This document shows positions 1 through 10,925 of a DNA stretch of 64,000 bases, piece after piece. Within the stretch, counting starts at the first letter, position 1, and each line of letters opens with the position of its first letter. The stretch comes from Dichetophora obliterata (taxonomy: Eukaryota > Arthropoda > Insecta > Diptera > Sciomyzidae): NCBI GenBank assembly GCA_963920525.1, contig OY986435.1, positions 221,272,899 through 221,336,898 on the forward strand. Direction: 5' to 3'. The notes under the pieces were generated by a model. The model saw only the letters and a program-made list of their open reading frames with translations, was not told the DNA's origin and ran no database searches. The translations under genes and the position numbers were made by a program.

Positions 1-235
1 AGAACAATTTCATGGTTACTTAACCTTATATATAATTGAATCATGACCTAGAACAAAGAAAAGCACAGTGACAGTTAGAGCAAAGGCAGAAAAAGTGGGC
101 ATTTCTCTCAAGTGCCATAACCTTATAAATGAACCTTGAGCTACCCGACACCGCAATAGAAATGAAAAAACTCTAGTGCAGTGAAAAAGATAGATAAAGC
201 TTTTTGCTGCTTGTGTGTCTAACAATTTAATGAAG
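1..235. repeat. Dispersed repeat related to the hAT MITE at 22449-22625
   Basis: Positions about 49-140 are close to 22537-22625, sharing blocks such as AGAACAAAGAAAAGCACAGT and CATTTCTCTCAAGTGCC. In both copies this block ends in the same terminal CCTTATAAATxAACCTTG. The copy at 22.5 kb has matching inverted ends and an 8-bp target duplication. Here the left end cannot be recognised, so the element is truncated or rearranged. No coding content is seen. Confidence 0.6.
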
Positions 236-510
236 CAATGATTTTTTGTTTGGTTTTTTTGGCTACTTTAAAAATTTTAATTTTAGTAAGTTTTAAGAGT
301 GGTTAAAAAAATAAAAGATGCAAGATTTTAAAATAAACATGCTTTATATTAGTGAAAGAATTGATAAATTCGGTTCAGTAGTTTTTTAGTTCAGCATAGT
401 CGCAGATACGTGAGAAGCCTTTTATATAATAATAGTATAGATCAGGAGTGCGCAAAAGGCAGCCATTGTGCGGAGAGCTTTCACACGCATTTGCTGACAT
501 AAAAATAAAA

Positions 511-938
511 AGCTTTCAGTAGCTTTCCAGACTTCAAGCAAGCAGGTTGCGGTTGCTCGCTGTTAAAATTGTTCTTGTTTTTACGTAAATTATGCACTAA
601 AAAAAGATACAAACTGAAAAAAATTCCTTTTAACTGAGAAAAAACAAGTGTTATGTAGTAAAAATGTTAAAAAGTAGTAAATTTAATTTTTAATTAGGGC
701 AAAAAAACGAAAATCCAAAAATAACTTAAAAATTTCAGACAACAACAGACAACAAATTTCAAAACAACTCTTGTATAAATAAGAATTAAAAATATTTGAA
801 TACATTTTATTTTCGGTTACAAAAATAAGAGTTAAAATATTTGAGTCACTTTATTTAGATCACGAAATACAAAATAAAAACCAGGACAGCAAGCAACCGC
901 AACCGGCTAGCATGAAGTCTCGACAGCTACTGAAAGTT
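511..938. repeat. Inverted-repeat (MITE-like) element, about 428 bp
   Basis: The segment 511-570 (CTTTCAGTAGCT, AGACTTCA, GGTTGCGGTTGC) reappears in reverse complement at 878-938, with a few mismatches over about 55 bp. The 300 bp between is AT-rich and non-coding. The target duplication is unclear, so the superfamily is unassigned. Confidence 0.6.
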
Positions 939-1012
939 TGTTGCTTTCGTTTCGTTGTTGAACTCGTGCTTTTTTCAATTGCAAACTTTAAAAGCCAAAG
1001 CTTTACAACCAT

Positions 1013-1220
1013 AGTAGAATTAGAGAAGGTATGCGCATTTCGGAGAGACAGACTGCCGGAACTGTCAAAACGAAGTTGACAGCTGATACAAAATCTGAAA
1101 ACGATGAGAATGCGATAAGAAAGCAAAAATAGGCAAGAATAGCAAAATGCTTGAGTTTGACAATTCTGGCTATGAGAAAAAGAGAGCAATCTGAAATGCA
1201 TATACCTTCACTAGTTCTAC
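1013..1220. repeat. Short inverted-ended repeat, about 208 bp
   Basis: GTAGAATTAGAGAAGGTATG at the left pairs with CATATACCTTCACTAGTTCTAC at the right, and the match extends into ATTTCxGA. The flanks share TTTACAAC, but no clean target duplication is proved. The short open frames here are not convincing genes. Confidence 0.5.
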
Positions 1221-1239
1221 CTTGTTTACAACGCAAAGT

Positions 1240-1375
1240 CCTGGTTTACACTCATCAAGACTTGACGATCAAGTTTTGCATATTCCCTTTTAAATTTGAT
1301 GATTCAATTTACACTCGTCAAGATTTGACGGTCAATTGTTTCTTTCATTTCTCCCTTTTCCTTCTGAAGTTTGCG
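1240..1375. repeat. Two-copy tandem repeat, period about 66 bp
   Basis: TTTACACTCATCAAGACTTG near 1242 is repeated as TTTACACTCGTCAAGATTTG near 1308. Each is followed by a TTGACGxTCAA block and then a pyrimidine-rich CCCTTTT. A weaker third piece (CAATTGACGGTACGTTC) occurs at about 1439. No function can be assigned. Confidence 0.45.
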
Positions 1376-1820
1376 CTGATGACGCCAAATTAAATAAAAA
1401 TAATGGGAAAACGAGCGAACACAAAATGAATTGCCCAACAATTGACGGTACGTTCAAGTTTGTTCTTTCCCCTTTCCACATGCGTTGATCGCCTTGAAAC
1501 AAAAAACAAGGAACCACATAAATATGTGTATGTATATGTGTGCGCACCCCTGGTATAGATGCTCCCGAATTCGGGAATTTCCCTAAATTTAATGTTTGTG
1601 TGAAGGCGTTGTGCAGACTGCAGTTAAAAATTAAAAAGTTAGAAAAGGAGCGTAATAACATTTGGAAAACAAAGAAAGTGTTTTTCTTTAACCCTATTAC
1701 TGCCAGGCTGTGACTATGGGTCACTACTGAATTTCGAAAAAATATAAAAGATTTAAACACGTTTTATAGCAAAATCAGTTTAACCCTGGATAACCAATCA
1801 TATTGCTAATACGTTATAAC

Positions 1821-2302
1821 TAATGTTACCAACTATACTTACTTTGTAAGTATCATACTTATTCTCAGCTTCATATACTTACTAAAATTCCATACTTATA
1901 AGTATACTTACTTTTAAGAGCACCGGTTGAACGTTTGTTTGCAAAAACGGAAAAGCTTGGGAATTGGAATCAACAACGTTAAAACTACAGATTCTTCTGG
2001 AGCCAATTTTATTTGCAAAAAATAATATTCAATACAGTGAGGCCGAATATAAAGTTAAAGTGTTGTTTTTTTATAGGAATACTTTTTGGTTTTACATAGA
2101 TTGCATACACAATACTTTTTGAGGATAACTAACAAAAAGGGGTTTGACAATACTTAATGAATACTGGGGTTCTATTGATTTTTATATTAGTAAATAATAG
2201 CTATCAAGAAAAAACTAAAATTTTTTTCTGAGGTGTTATGCCTATTTGTAGAAATTATACTTACTAATACTTACTTTTCAATAACATGAGTTGGCAGCAT
2301 TA
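1821..2302. mobile_element. hAT-type MITE, 482 bp, 8-bp TSD GTTATAAC
   Basis: The left end TAATGTTACCAACT and the right end in reverse complement TAATGCTGCCAACT form TIRs. They start TAATG, fitting the hAT YARNG pattern. Both sides carry an identical GTTATAAC (1813-1820 and 2303-2310), which fits the hAT nTnnnnAn target preference. Repeats of ATACTTACT/AAGTATAC occur near both ends. It has no coding content. It interrupts the piggyBac-type element at 1784-3609. Confidence 0.85.
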
Positions 2303-2739
2303 GTTATAACCAATGTTAGTCGATTTGACTAACACGCGCCAAAACTCTTTATAGAGGAGCTGCTGGTACATAAAATGCATTAAAAGCTGTTGAAAATAGA
2401 AAAACTATGTATATTTTACTCGAAATAAAGAACATTAATATTGGTCTTTGTTTTTTTTTTATTTTTTACATATTTTCATAAGCTACTTATTTCAGCAGTT
2501 CGAGATATATCACATAAGATTATTAAAAAAAAAATAGTAAATAAATATAAAAAACTTAAAGGGCTCTTCTATCATTAAACGAATAAAGCATTATTTATTA
2601 TTATTAAAACAAAAAAGTTTAAATCAATTGTTTAACACAAGAGACACAATTCGTTGCACCACTATAACAAACTTATAACCAAAACACTTTATTCCTACAT
2701 CAAAAGAATTAACTTCGACTGTACCGAATTAAAAATGCC

Positions 2740-3385
2740 CCACATCTCTATTTTATTTTACACGGAGTTGTCAATGTTGTATAATTTTGATGACCCCACT
2801 TTTATAGGGCGTGGTTTTTATCCAAATATATAAAATTTGGAACTCAGAGTTTATCCTAATTATCAAAGCTTATGTGTAAAATATCAAGTTCAAACCATCA
2901 TTTTGGTGAATTTATGAAGGTTTTGTATTATAATAACGCCACTTTGTGTGTGAGGTGGGCGTGGTTTTCGTCCAATTTTGACAAATTTCAAATATGTGGT
3001 GAATATTTTACTCCAAAGCTAATGTGCAAAATTTCAAGTTCATATATTAATTTTTGTGGCATTTTAAGAGAAACCGTTTTGATAAAGTTACTTCGTATGG
3101 GAGGTAGGCGAGGTGTTCTTCCGATTTTGCTCATTCCCGAATTTTATCTTCGCTTTTTTAATATAAGCATATATATTTGATTTCATTACGATAGCTTACA
3201 AATTGTGGCTCTAATGGTGTCGACAGACAGACAAACGGACTGACGGACATAGTTAAATCGACTCGGGAGGTAATGCTGATCAAAAATATATATACTTTTC
3301 TATACCTACCACGTCTCCTTATTAGCGTTACGAACGGAGGACAAAGTTACTATACCCTTACGCAGTACGCGTGGGGGTACAAAAA
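2740..3385. repeat. Dispersed repeat with GGGCGTGGTTTT and GACAGACAGACAAACGGACT motifs (copy 1)
   Basis: Periodic 'GGCGTGG(T)TTT..CCAATTTTG' blocks lead to GTCGACAGACAGAC, AATCGACTC, GCTGATCAAAAATAT, ATACTTTTCTATACCTACCAC and TACGAACGGAG..ACAAAGTTA. The same ordered blocks occur at 40675-41310, showing a dispersed repeat family. Such sequences are widespread in fly genomes. The class cannot be assigned here. Confidence 0.6.
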
Positions 3386-3695
3386 GTTACGTTAAGACCA
3401 ATGTTAGTCGCTTCGACGTACACTACATTTATTCAAGATTCACACCATCCAATTAAAAAGCCAAACACATCCGAACACAACGAGGGCAGCTTAACAATTA
3501 TTGTGGTTACTACAATATGGATAGAGAACACGATCAGATGAGAGAAAAAAAGTTGTAAGCAAAAAAGTGAGCAGTGTTAGTCGAAACGACTAACATTGGT
3601 TATCCAGGGTTAATGTATTTTATTATTGGTCACTACGTTATTCTTTTATACAATAAATTGTCCTGTGAATGCTTTTTCTCTATAATTCACTGATG

Positions 3696-4190
3696 AAGTG
3701 AACACGTTTCATGAAGAATTTAGAGAACCTTTATTTGGAAGTCCAAATTATCGGGTCTGTGTTTTGAAAAATAGATTTGTTGCACTGTTACGGCATTTGC
3801 GTTTTGATAACAAATCAACACGATCAACTCGCATACCAAAAGATAAATTGGCGGCAATAAAAGGGATATTTGGAATATTATCATCATAGAATTGCGAAAG
3901 CATTACATACCGGGTAGTAACTTGACAGTAGATGCACAATTAGTACCGTTAAGGGGTACGGTATCATTCCACCAGTATATGCCTTCTAAGCATATAAGGA
4001 TTATGTAATATGGAAAGAAAATTTGGTGGATTTTCGATTTTTTAGCAACAGTTATCCACTACATGGCATTCCATAGCTCGGAAAAGAAGGAACAAGCCGC
4101 ATAATGAAGCTCTTTACTTAAGTTGTCGAGATAATATGTGAACCTTTTGAAAGGACAAGCAGCTAAATTCTATAAAATAAATTTTTAAAA
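3696..4190 (+). pseudogene. Decayed piggyBac transposase fragment
   Basis: The conceptual translation contains NRFVALLRHLRFDNKSTR and, after in-frame stops, LTVDAQLVPLRGT and QYMPSKHIR. These match the conserved piggyBac core where the first catalytic Asp sits in a VDEQLxPxRG motif. The second and third catalytic regions and the C-terminal zinc finger are missing or unreadable. It belongs to the outer element 1692-5018. It is dead: there are stops at several places and less than a third of the protein remains. Confidence 0.75.
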
Positions 4191-4483
4191 AAACTCGCAA
4201 AAGACTTAGTCCTTTTAAAATCTGACGTGCTTCGAATGCATAAACAATACAATCAAAGAAGAGACGACGATATTACTGCTGCCCTTAAGAAAAAGGATAA
4301 TCTTCTTAGCAATACTGTGATATATGTCAGAAATCCGTGTGTAACGAGCATTCACAGAAAAATGTGATTTTCCTCACATGTGTTAATAAATAGTGAAATA
4401 ACAATTCCATCATTATTTATTTTAATTTATTTTTTTCAATAAATATATTCACTAATGCACGATATTTAGTGGCTTTAAGTACC

Positions 4484-4891
4484 CTGCAGTGAAAAATCGT
4501 ACTAGTTATGAATTTAACTAGTTAACTTACTAGTCCTTATCGCCCTTATCCGATATACGGTTTGGATTTTATGTTGAAAAACGCACCAAAATTTTCAAAC
4601 CCTTATATCTCTGAAAATATACTAGCACAAAGGCGCCTCAAATCATACCAGTAAAAAGCCTAGTTTTGATTATACTAATATTTTACTAGTGTAAAAGTTA
4701 CTACTATCACAACTAGTTCAAATTATGCCAGTAAAAATACTACCTCAATTCATATCGAGAATAGGACAATTGGCTTTTCCTATGGCATCAACACAGGAAA
4801 ATAACCAGTTTGCACAACAGAAAAAGCATTTGAGCTGAACTAGTACTGTTATATTTTGACCTAGTATATTAACTAGTTGGCTTCACTGCAG
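4484..4891. repeat. Inverted-ended repeat with internal ACTAGT motifs, 408 bp
   Basis: CTGCAGTGAA at 4484 is mirrored by TTCACTGCAG ending at 4891. Inside, ACTAGT/CTAGTT motifs occur many times in both orientations, as in a decayed foldback. It lies in the right arm of the outer piggyBac. No clean target duplication is visible. Confidence 0.5.
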
Positions 4892-5022
4892 AATAGTACA
4901 TATAAAGTTTTATTTTTTTTTTCAATAAAATAAATGAATTCTCCATATATTTTGTATTAGTGTCTCTATGTCACTACGTGGCAGTTTAAGTTAGCCAAAT
5001 AGCATGGCAGTAATGGGGTTAA

Positions 5023-6090
5023 AAGAGAAATATGAAGTAATAAAACGCTTACAACAAGGTGCAAAGCTCTTGAAAACTTGAAGGTTTTTAACTGCCCTGG
5101 ATGAAATGTGTATCGTAAGCTATGTTAGAACTTTTCTTCAGTCGCGCGATACTCTACATCATCAAATTCTCAAGTGGAAGTTTATATAAATAAAACTAAT
5201 ATTGATACTAAGCAAGCTAAAGTAACTGGTTTTTTTAAGAACTATTTTTTTATATTAAAATATCCCAGCATTTATTTTTAATAAATCAACAAAGGAGTAT
5301 ACATTCATGTGCACATACACAAATTAATTTGTTTCAGTCTTCATTTAAAGCGAACTTTAAACTAATCATTTTTCCCAGTCACTTGAAGTTCGTTTTAAGC
5401 GACAAGAACTGTATATCAAATAGAGAATTAAGCCATTCAGAAAACTTAGTATTAGTATTTAAAAAGCTTTTGTTCCGACAGCAAACATCCCACTTACTCC
5501 TTAATTCAGGTTCTAAATTATGTAATTTTTTTTTAACGAATTCCTTCTGAACAGCTTCTTGATTCTAATTAATTTTTTCTTCCAAAAATATAAACGCTAT
5601 ATTTATTTGCCCGATCGCCATACATCAAATAAATCGCACATTTCTACAGGTCACTGAAGAAATGTATATCTTCCGCATTAGCAAGTATTAACAAGAATTT
5701 TTTTTTGGATTTGGTTTGGATTTTTTTTTTTTTTTGGATTCTAATAATGTTTTCGTGAAAAACTATAGTCAAACTTTTCCAAAATTGTATTTTAAACACT
5801 TCTAAAAATTTAATATATAAAAATGTTTATACCGCTTTTGGTGTTTACTTTTATGATAAGCTTAAAACCATATGTTCAAAATGTAAACAAAAACAATAAT
5901 GTTGCCAGACAAAATAAATTTTAAACTTAATTTTGATAAATAAAACACAATGGTCGCTGCACATCTAAGAATACTTCCGTATTTTAAAAAAACAAAATTA
6001 AACCAAATGTGTATAACAAGAGAAATATTATTTTCAGAAAACGCAACTTTGACAGCTTGTCATAACAAAACAGTGTGTACTAAGGCTTCC
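5023..6090. other. Unannotated AT-rich interval
   Basis: No gene, TIR or named repeat could be supported. Short open frames (for example 5329-5550) lack recognisable motifs and look like chance. Confidence 0.4.
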
Positions 6091-6777
6091 AATCCCGGGA
6101 TCCCGGTATTTCGGACTTTTTCCAGTCCCGAAAGTCCCGGGACTGTTTCTTTCAAATTGCAAAAATGCGACACTTTAATTTGATATTCGAGTAAAAACTT
6201 TAAAAAAAAAATAAATTTACCTCAAATGTGCGAAAATGAAATAAAAATATATATAAATGGTGGCACTCGCGGTAATATGCTTCAAAATCATTTGCCTTTT
6301 TAATAACAATTCCGCCTACTAGTGTTGAGGCCGAGATATGTTTATCTTCGGCTGGAAATTTTGCTACCAAAATTCGGTCAAGCCTGAGGGATGACACCTT
6401 AGATGCCTTAGTAGTTCTAAGAGCACATTTTCAGTCAATCAGCCTAACTAACAGTTTAGAGATTTTAGTGATCTCAAAAAATATACCTTTTTGATGTTAG
6501 TAACATTATATCAGAAAATATGTATTTAATGAATAATACTATAGATATATGTAATAAATATATATTCTCGTTCTTTATATATATACAGAAATAAAACAAA
6601 TTAGCGGTTTAAAAAATTTATGTTAACTGTGTCTATTTTTTAATTCCTTTGGACAATTTTTTATTAAAAAAAATTTTCTAACTTTAATACCCTGCACACA
6701 AACTCTTTTTTTTTTTATTAAAAAAATACTTTCTTTATGTTTTCAAATCCTGGGCCTAATCCTGGGATCCCGGGATT
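6091..6777. repeat. Repeat with GC-rich inverted ends (AATCCCGGGATCCC)
   Basis: AATCCCGGGATCCCGG at 6091-6106 is mirrored by CTGGGATCCCGGGATT at 6762-6777. Each end has further local C/G palindromes (AGTCCCGGGACTG, CCTGGGCC). The GC-rich ends stand out sharply against an AT-rich interior with no convincing gene. Probably a MITE of about 690 bp; the target duplication is not clear. Confidence 0.5.
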
Positions 6778-6869
6778 CTTAATTATAAATCACGAATTGC
6801 TTTTGAGTTCCGAATTTTGAATAGTGTCAAGTATTCAAAAACTTATTTTTAATTTTTTCTCCCAAGATA

Positions 6870-9252
6870 TTAACCCTCATAGGTCCCCTGTATGTAACCT
6901 TGAATAAAATAAAAACGGTTCAGCGGAAGGACCTTGTATTTTGCAAAGTAGAATTATTTTGCCTGAACAACCAAAAAAATCCGTTTTTGAATTTGTACCC
7001 TTATTATATTTGCCTGTGCAGTTATAGTTACGAATCGGTCCCTGTGTATGTGCGCGCATACACATAAGCAGGTACCTGGAATTGCCGCTTATTTTTGTGT
7101 GTGGATTTATAGCACGCTCTTATTTTTTCATTTTATGAAATTCAGTTTGTTCTGGAACACACATAAGTGAAGTTTGTTTGCGCATTTATTTGAATTTTGG
7201 TTATGTTTCGAAGTATTTGATAAAAATTGGATAGAGTTTTACGTGAAAGAAGGCAGCGAGATGAACTAGAAATGGATTTTGATTTGGAAAGCGAAGCGGG
7301 CGAATCTCCGTGCAATAGTGACGATGATTTTGCATTATCAGACGAGGAGAATGATGAAAGTGAAGTTAGCGTGCATTCGGATGAAGACGACATTGAGCCA
7401 TTTGAGCAAAATTTAGCAGAAGAAATTGCAGCAAATCCGGAAAATAAATATTTTTCAAAAAATAAGAAAATTGAATATTCATCGCAACCATTTGAAATAA
7501 ATCGAAGGAATTCATTTTGACGTGCAGAAAAATTCACTTCAGGTAAAAACCCACCCTCTTTGTTATGGGTTCATGTTCATTATATGTTTCACTTTTGTTA
7601 TAATTCAGATCCAAAAGCATTAGCAGCTGCTACTATAGTTGATGTTTCGTCTGCATTTCACATGTTCCTTGAACCGGTTGAGAATATTATTCTGAACATG
7701 ACGAATTTATATGGTGTGCGAAAGTACAAAGACGATTGGGAAAACATTGATTTGGACACTTTGCACGCATAGTTTGGATTGTTGCTGCTTTCTGGTGTGT
7801 ATCGGTCATACGGTGAATGTGTCACTAAACTGTGGAATGACGAAACTGGTCGGCCAATATTTAGAGCAACAATGTCTTTGAAAATGTTCAAGCGTATCCA
7901 TGGTTGCATTCGATTTGATGACCGCGAACAACGTATGGCCAATACTGCATCTACAAGTACTTCTGTACGCGACAAATTGGTACCGATTCGAAATGTATAC
8001 GATAAATGGAATCATAATTTGAAAGTTGTATACACACCAGGAAAAACATTGCCGTAGATTAACAGTTAGTTCCGTATCGTGGGCGATGTCCGTTTTGTCA
8101 GTATATTCCATCCAAGCCGGCGAAATATGGCATCAAAATTTGCGTGCTATGCGACTCAAAAAGCTGGTATGCATACAACACACAAATTTATGTTGGTCGG
8201 AATTGTATGCCACTCCTGAACGTAATCTCGGACGGCGTGTTGTTTTGGATTTGGCGGAAAGGACTTTCTGGCAGAAATTTAACGTGTGACAACATTTTCA
8301 CTTCGTATGAATTGGCAGAAGATTTACATAAGAATCGCATGACTATTTTGGGAACAATAAGGAAAAATATGACTGAAATTCCTTCAGTTCTACTCGACAT
8401 GCGTCAAAAGCCAATTTATCATACAGAAGTTGTATATGAACATAAATTGCAAGCAGTTATGTTGTCATATGTTCCTCGCCGGTACCGATTTGTGACATTG
8501 CTCAGTACATACCACAATGTTGTCAGCATAAATGAGAATAGTGAAAAGAATAAACCTAACATCATTGAAGACTACAATAAAACCAAGAGTGGAGTTGATA
8601 CTATGGATCAAATGGTGGCTACGTGCACATGCAAACGAAAAGTCAATCGGTGGCCAATGGCAGTATTTTGTAACATGCTTGACGTTAGTGCGTTGAATGC
8701 ATTCGTGACGTTCATTGCATTGTCCCCGAATTGGAAAAATTCTAAAACGAACCAAAATATTCGTCGTCGCCTTTTTATCGAGGAGCTTGGATTGAATCTC
8801 GTTGAAAAACAGATCACTAAACGTAAAAAACAACCTCAAAGAAATGATGCTTCCAGTATTATTCAAAGAATTCGGGAGATTCGCCATTTACCAAGTACAT
8901 CAAAACGAGGCCGATGCTACATCTGCACATATAAAAATAACAAAAATCTTTTTGCTACACGCTGTGAAAAGTGTAGAAATTTTATTTGTGCTGAACATAA
9001 TTTCAATTTATGCGAAAAATTTACAAATAATTGACAAAAGTTAAAAATTAGATTTTTTTCTAATATATGTAATAATCTAATTAATTTCATTCTAAATCTA
9101 CCTTTATGAAGTTCAAATGTATGATTATGATAGTAAGCAATGTAATAAACATAAAAAAATCACAAAACATAAATGGTTGTTAATTTTTTTTAGCTTTTTT
9201 ACAATTAAAAATATATGTGTATGCGCACGCATACAATTAGACCGATGAGGGT
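6870..9252 (+). mobile_element. piggyBac element with TIRs and nearly complete transposase, recently inactivated
   Basis: The left end is TTAA (6870-6873) followed by CCCTCATAGGTC. The right end at 9251 reads CCCTCATCGGTC in reverse complement; the flanking target there is TAAA, one substitution from TTAA. Subterminal palindromes GTATGTGCGCGCATAC (about 7045) and GTATGCGCACGCATAC (about 9220) sit symmetrically inside the ends, as expected for piggyBac internal repeats. The 2378-bp unit holds one transposase gene at 7227-9034. It is the best-preserved DNA transposon in the window. Confidence 0.85.
7227..9034 (+). pseudogene. piggyBac-like transposase, all catalytic regions present, five lesions
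   Basis: Codes for a DDE transposase of the piggyBac family, which excises and inserts DNA at TTAA in the nucleus. An acidic N-terminus (about 7260-7400) precedes a probable 66-bp intron (7543-7608, donor CAG|GTAAAA, acceptor ATTCAG). The core holds all three catalytic Asp regions: VD-QLVPYRGR near 8054, LCDSKSW near 8145, and CDNIFTSYELA near 8290. SGVDTMDQM follows at about 8590. A C-terminal Cys-rich finger (CYIC..CEKC..C..H) ends at the stop near 9034. Lesions: the start position reads TTG, stop TGA 7518, stop TAG 7770, a one-base frameshift near 8055, and stop TAA 8060 immediately after the first catalytic Asp. With so few lesions, inactivation is probably recent. Confidence 0.85.
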
Positions 9253-10290
9253 AAAAAGTTATGGGTAAACTCGAACTTCGATATTTGGGATTTTTGGACG
9301 CGCACTTACACCGTACGGCGTGTTCATTTTTTGTGCTAATTCGACCTTTTTTGAACTCTGCAATCCAATATTGTACGACTGAGGCGTATCACCATAATAT
9401 TTATCGAACTTTTCTTTTGTTTCTTTCGCACTTTTGTTACGCAAAAAGTAATGCTTAATTAAAAACGAAATTCTTCTTTTTCCATTTTTTATAACAATTG
9501 CGAAAGTTGTTTAATTTAGAACACTGAAACGTCACTGTTCATTGATAGATCGATCTGTCATTTATGGTGTGTTCATGTTAAGGTGGCAACTGTCAAAAAT
9601 GTCATGCATTTCAAGAGTGATGGTGCCGTTACTTGGAGACCGGCAGCCTCTTAAACGCCCTAGGAAAAAATTAAAAAAAGCAAAAAATTCAAACTATTTG
9701 TCCCGTTTTTATTTTTGGATAGCACTCTAATAGTACTGCATTTAATGTAAGATATGGAAGCGATCGAAAGTATTGTCCAAAGATATAAGCAAACAAAAAA
9801 GGACGCGTGACGTAACAAAAAAATATAAGTGGTTTTTTTCTGCATCAATAATATAAAGGCGGATTCACTGACCACCTTCAGCAAGTTTTTTGTGACAGCT
9901 TTCTTGCTCTCTCTGTGGGAATGTGCCGCAGGTCGATTCACTGACATGTAGGACTTTCAGCAAGTTTTCTTTGTCATATTCAATATTGCCAGACTCAATG
10001 CTTCTTTATTTTGAAGCTTCAATAATAAAATATGCCAACTTCAACTCAGGAAACTCCATTCTGGCAACACTACTCAAAAAGATTCAGCAAGAAAATTGAA
10101 ATTAAGTTAATCAAGTCAAAGAGAGTGCAGTAAGTTTTTGTTACTCTCTCATTGAGTGTGGAGAGAGATAGAGCACAAAAATTTTCAAAACTTTATATAA
10201 AAGAAACTTGCTGAAGTTAGAAACTTGCTGGGTTAGTAACAAAATCCCGAAATACGAAATCCCGAACGACAAAATCCACTAACGACAAAG
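9253..10290. other. Unannotated interval with local direct/inverted repeats
   Basis: No gene is recognised. GATTCACTGAC occurs twice 73 bp apart (about 9862 and 9934), each followed by TTCAGCAAGTTTT. Reverse-complement copies (AAACTTGCTGAAG, AAACTTGCTGGG) lie at 10204-10230. This is probably the remains of a MITE, but its ends could not be set. Confidence 0.4.
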
Positions 10291-10925
10291 GCCACTAACA
10301 TTTTTTAAAATCAGGTTCTTCACAGATGCCATTAAGTCAACACCCATCCACCCGAAATCTGACACAATCCAGTCGAAAATTTTTTTAAAATGTTATTCAG
10401 TGCCTTTCTATGTTAAGATAACGAAAGAAATTCATGGGAAAATCTTTCAGTCAAATTTTCACTTTCAGTCAAATTTTTGAAATTTTTTCATTTTATATAT
10501 TACTTCTGAAATCAATATTGTGGCATTTAGTTCACTAGATTTTAAAAAATATTTTGCTTAAATTAAATTAAATAAATTTGTACAGTCTGCAGTCTGTTTC
10601 TGTTATTGGTTTTTATTAAACTTTGAAAGTAAAATATTCTTTTAACATTTGATGTCGAATGAAAAGTTGAAAGAATTCCTTAAGCAATTTTATATAAATT
10701 GAAGAAAATCGACTCTTACAAATATTTTTTTATGTATTTTACAGAGTACCAACATTCAGAACTAGGTAAATTTTTTAGTTCTTTTAAATCGTCTGCTACT
10801 TAGAGTTCTAAATTCTGTGTTTTTTATGGAGTGAAATAAAATGTACCGAAAACGCTTTGGTAGTAGGAAAGTAGGAAAAATATAAAATTGTACCAAAGAG
10901 TACAATTGTACCGAAAATATCAACC
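10291..10925 (+). repeat. Dispersed repeat family, copy A (partner at 37805-39153)
   Basis: From GCCACTAACATTTTTTAAAA through CAGACTGCAG and TTACAGAGT to GTACCGAAAACGCTTTGG and GTACAATTGTACCGAAA, this segment matches 39153-37805 on the other strand block by block. Copy B is longer because a 741-bp element sits inside it. No open reading frame is preserved in either copy. The class is unassigned. Confidence 0.75.

Larger units (their letters stand above)
1780..3613. mobile_element. Nested piggyBac-type non-autonomous element (TIR CCCTGGATAACCAAT)
   Basis: TTAA at 1780-1783 followed by CCCTGGATAACCAAT is mirrored by ATTGGTTATCCAGGG and TTAA at 3610-3613. It lies inside the outer piggyBac (1692-5018) and is itself split by a hAT MITE (1821-2302). 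Subterminal copies of CCAATGTTAGTCG recur near 2311 and 3401, with reverse complements near 3570-3600. There is no convincing coding region. The TIR differs from the outer element, so this is a separate family. Confidence 0.85.
1688..5022. mobile_element. Non-autonomous piggyBac-family element with TTAA target sites (outer layer of nest)
   Basis: The left end is TTAA at 1688-1691 followed by CCCTATTACTGCCAGGCT. The right end, in reverse complement, is CCCCATTACTGCCATGCT, followed by TTAA at 5019-5022. TTAA target sites and terminal CCC are hallmarks of piggyBac. Of the 3.3 kb, 1.8 kb is a later nested insertion (1784-3609). What remains is about 1.5 kb with a decayed transposase fragment at 3.7-4.2 kb, so the element is internally deleted and cannot move itself. 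Confidence 0.85.

Noticed and set aside
860..1760. Minus-strand ORFs of 77-142 codons
   Set aside because: Overlap inverted and tandem repeats, are hydrophobic and Phe/Ser-rich from T-rich DNA, and have no domain.
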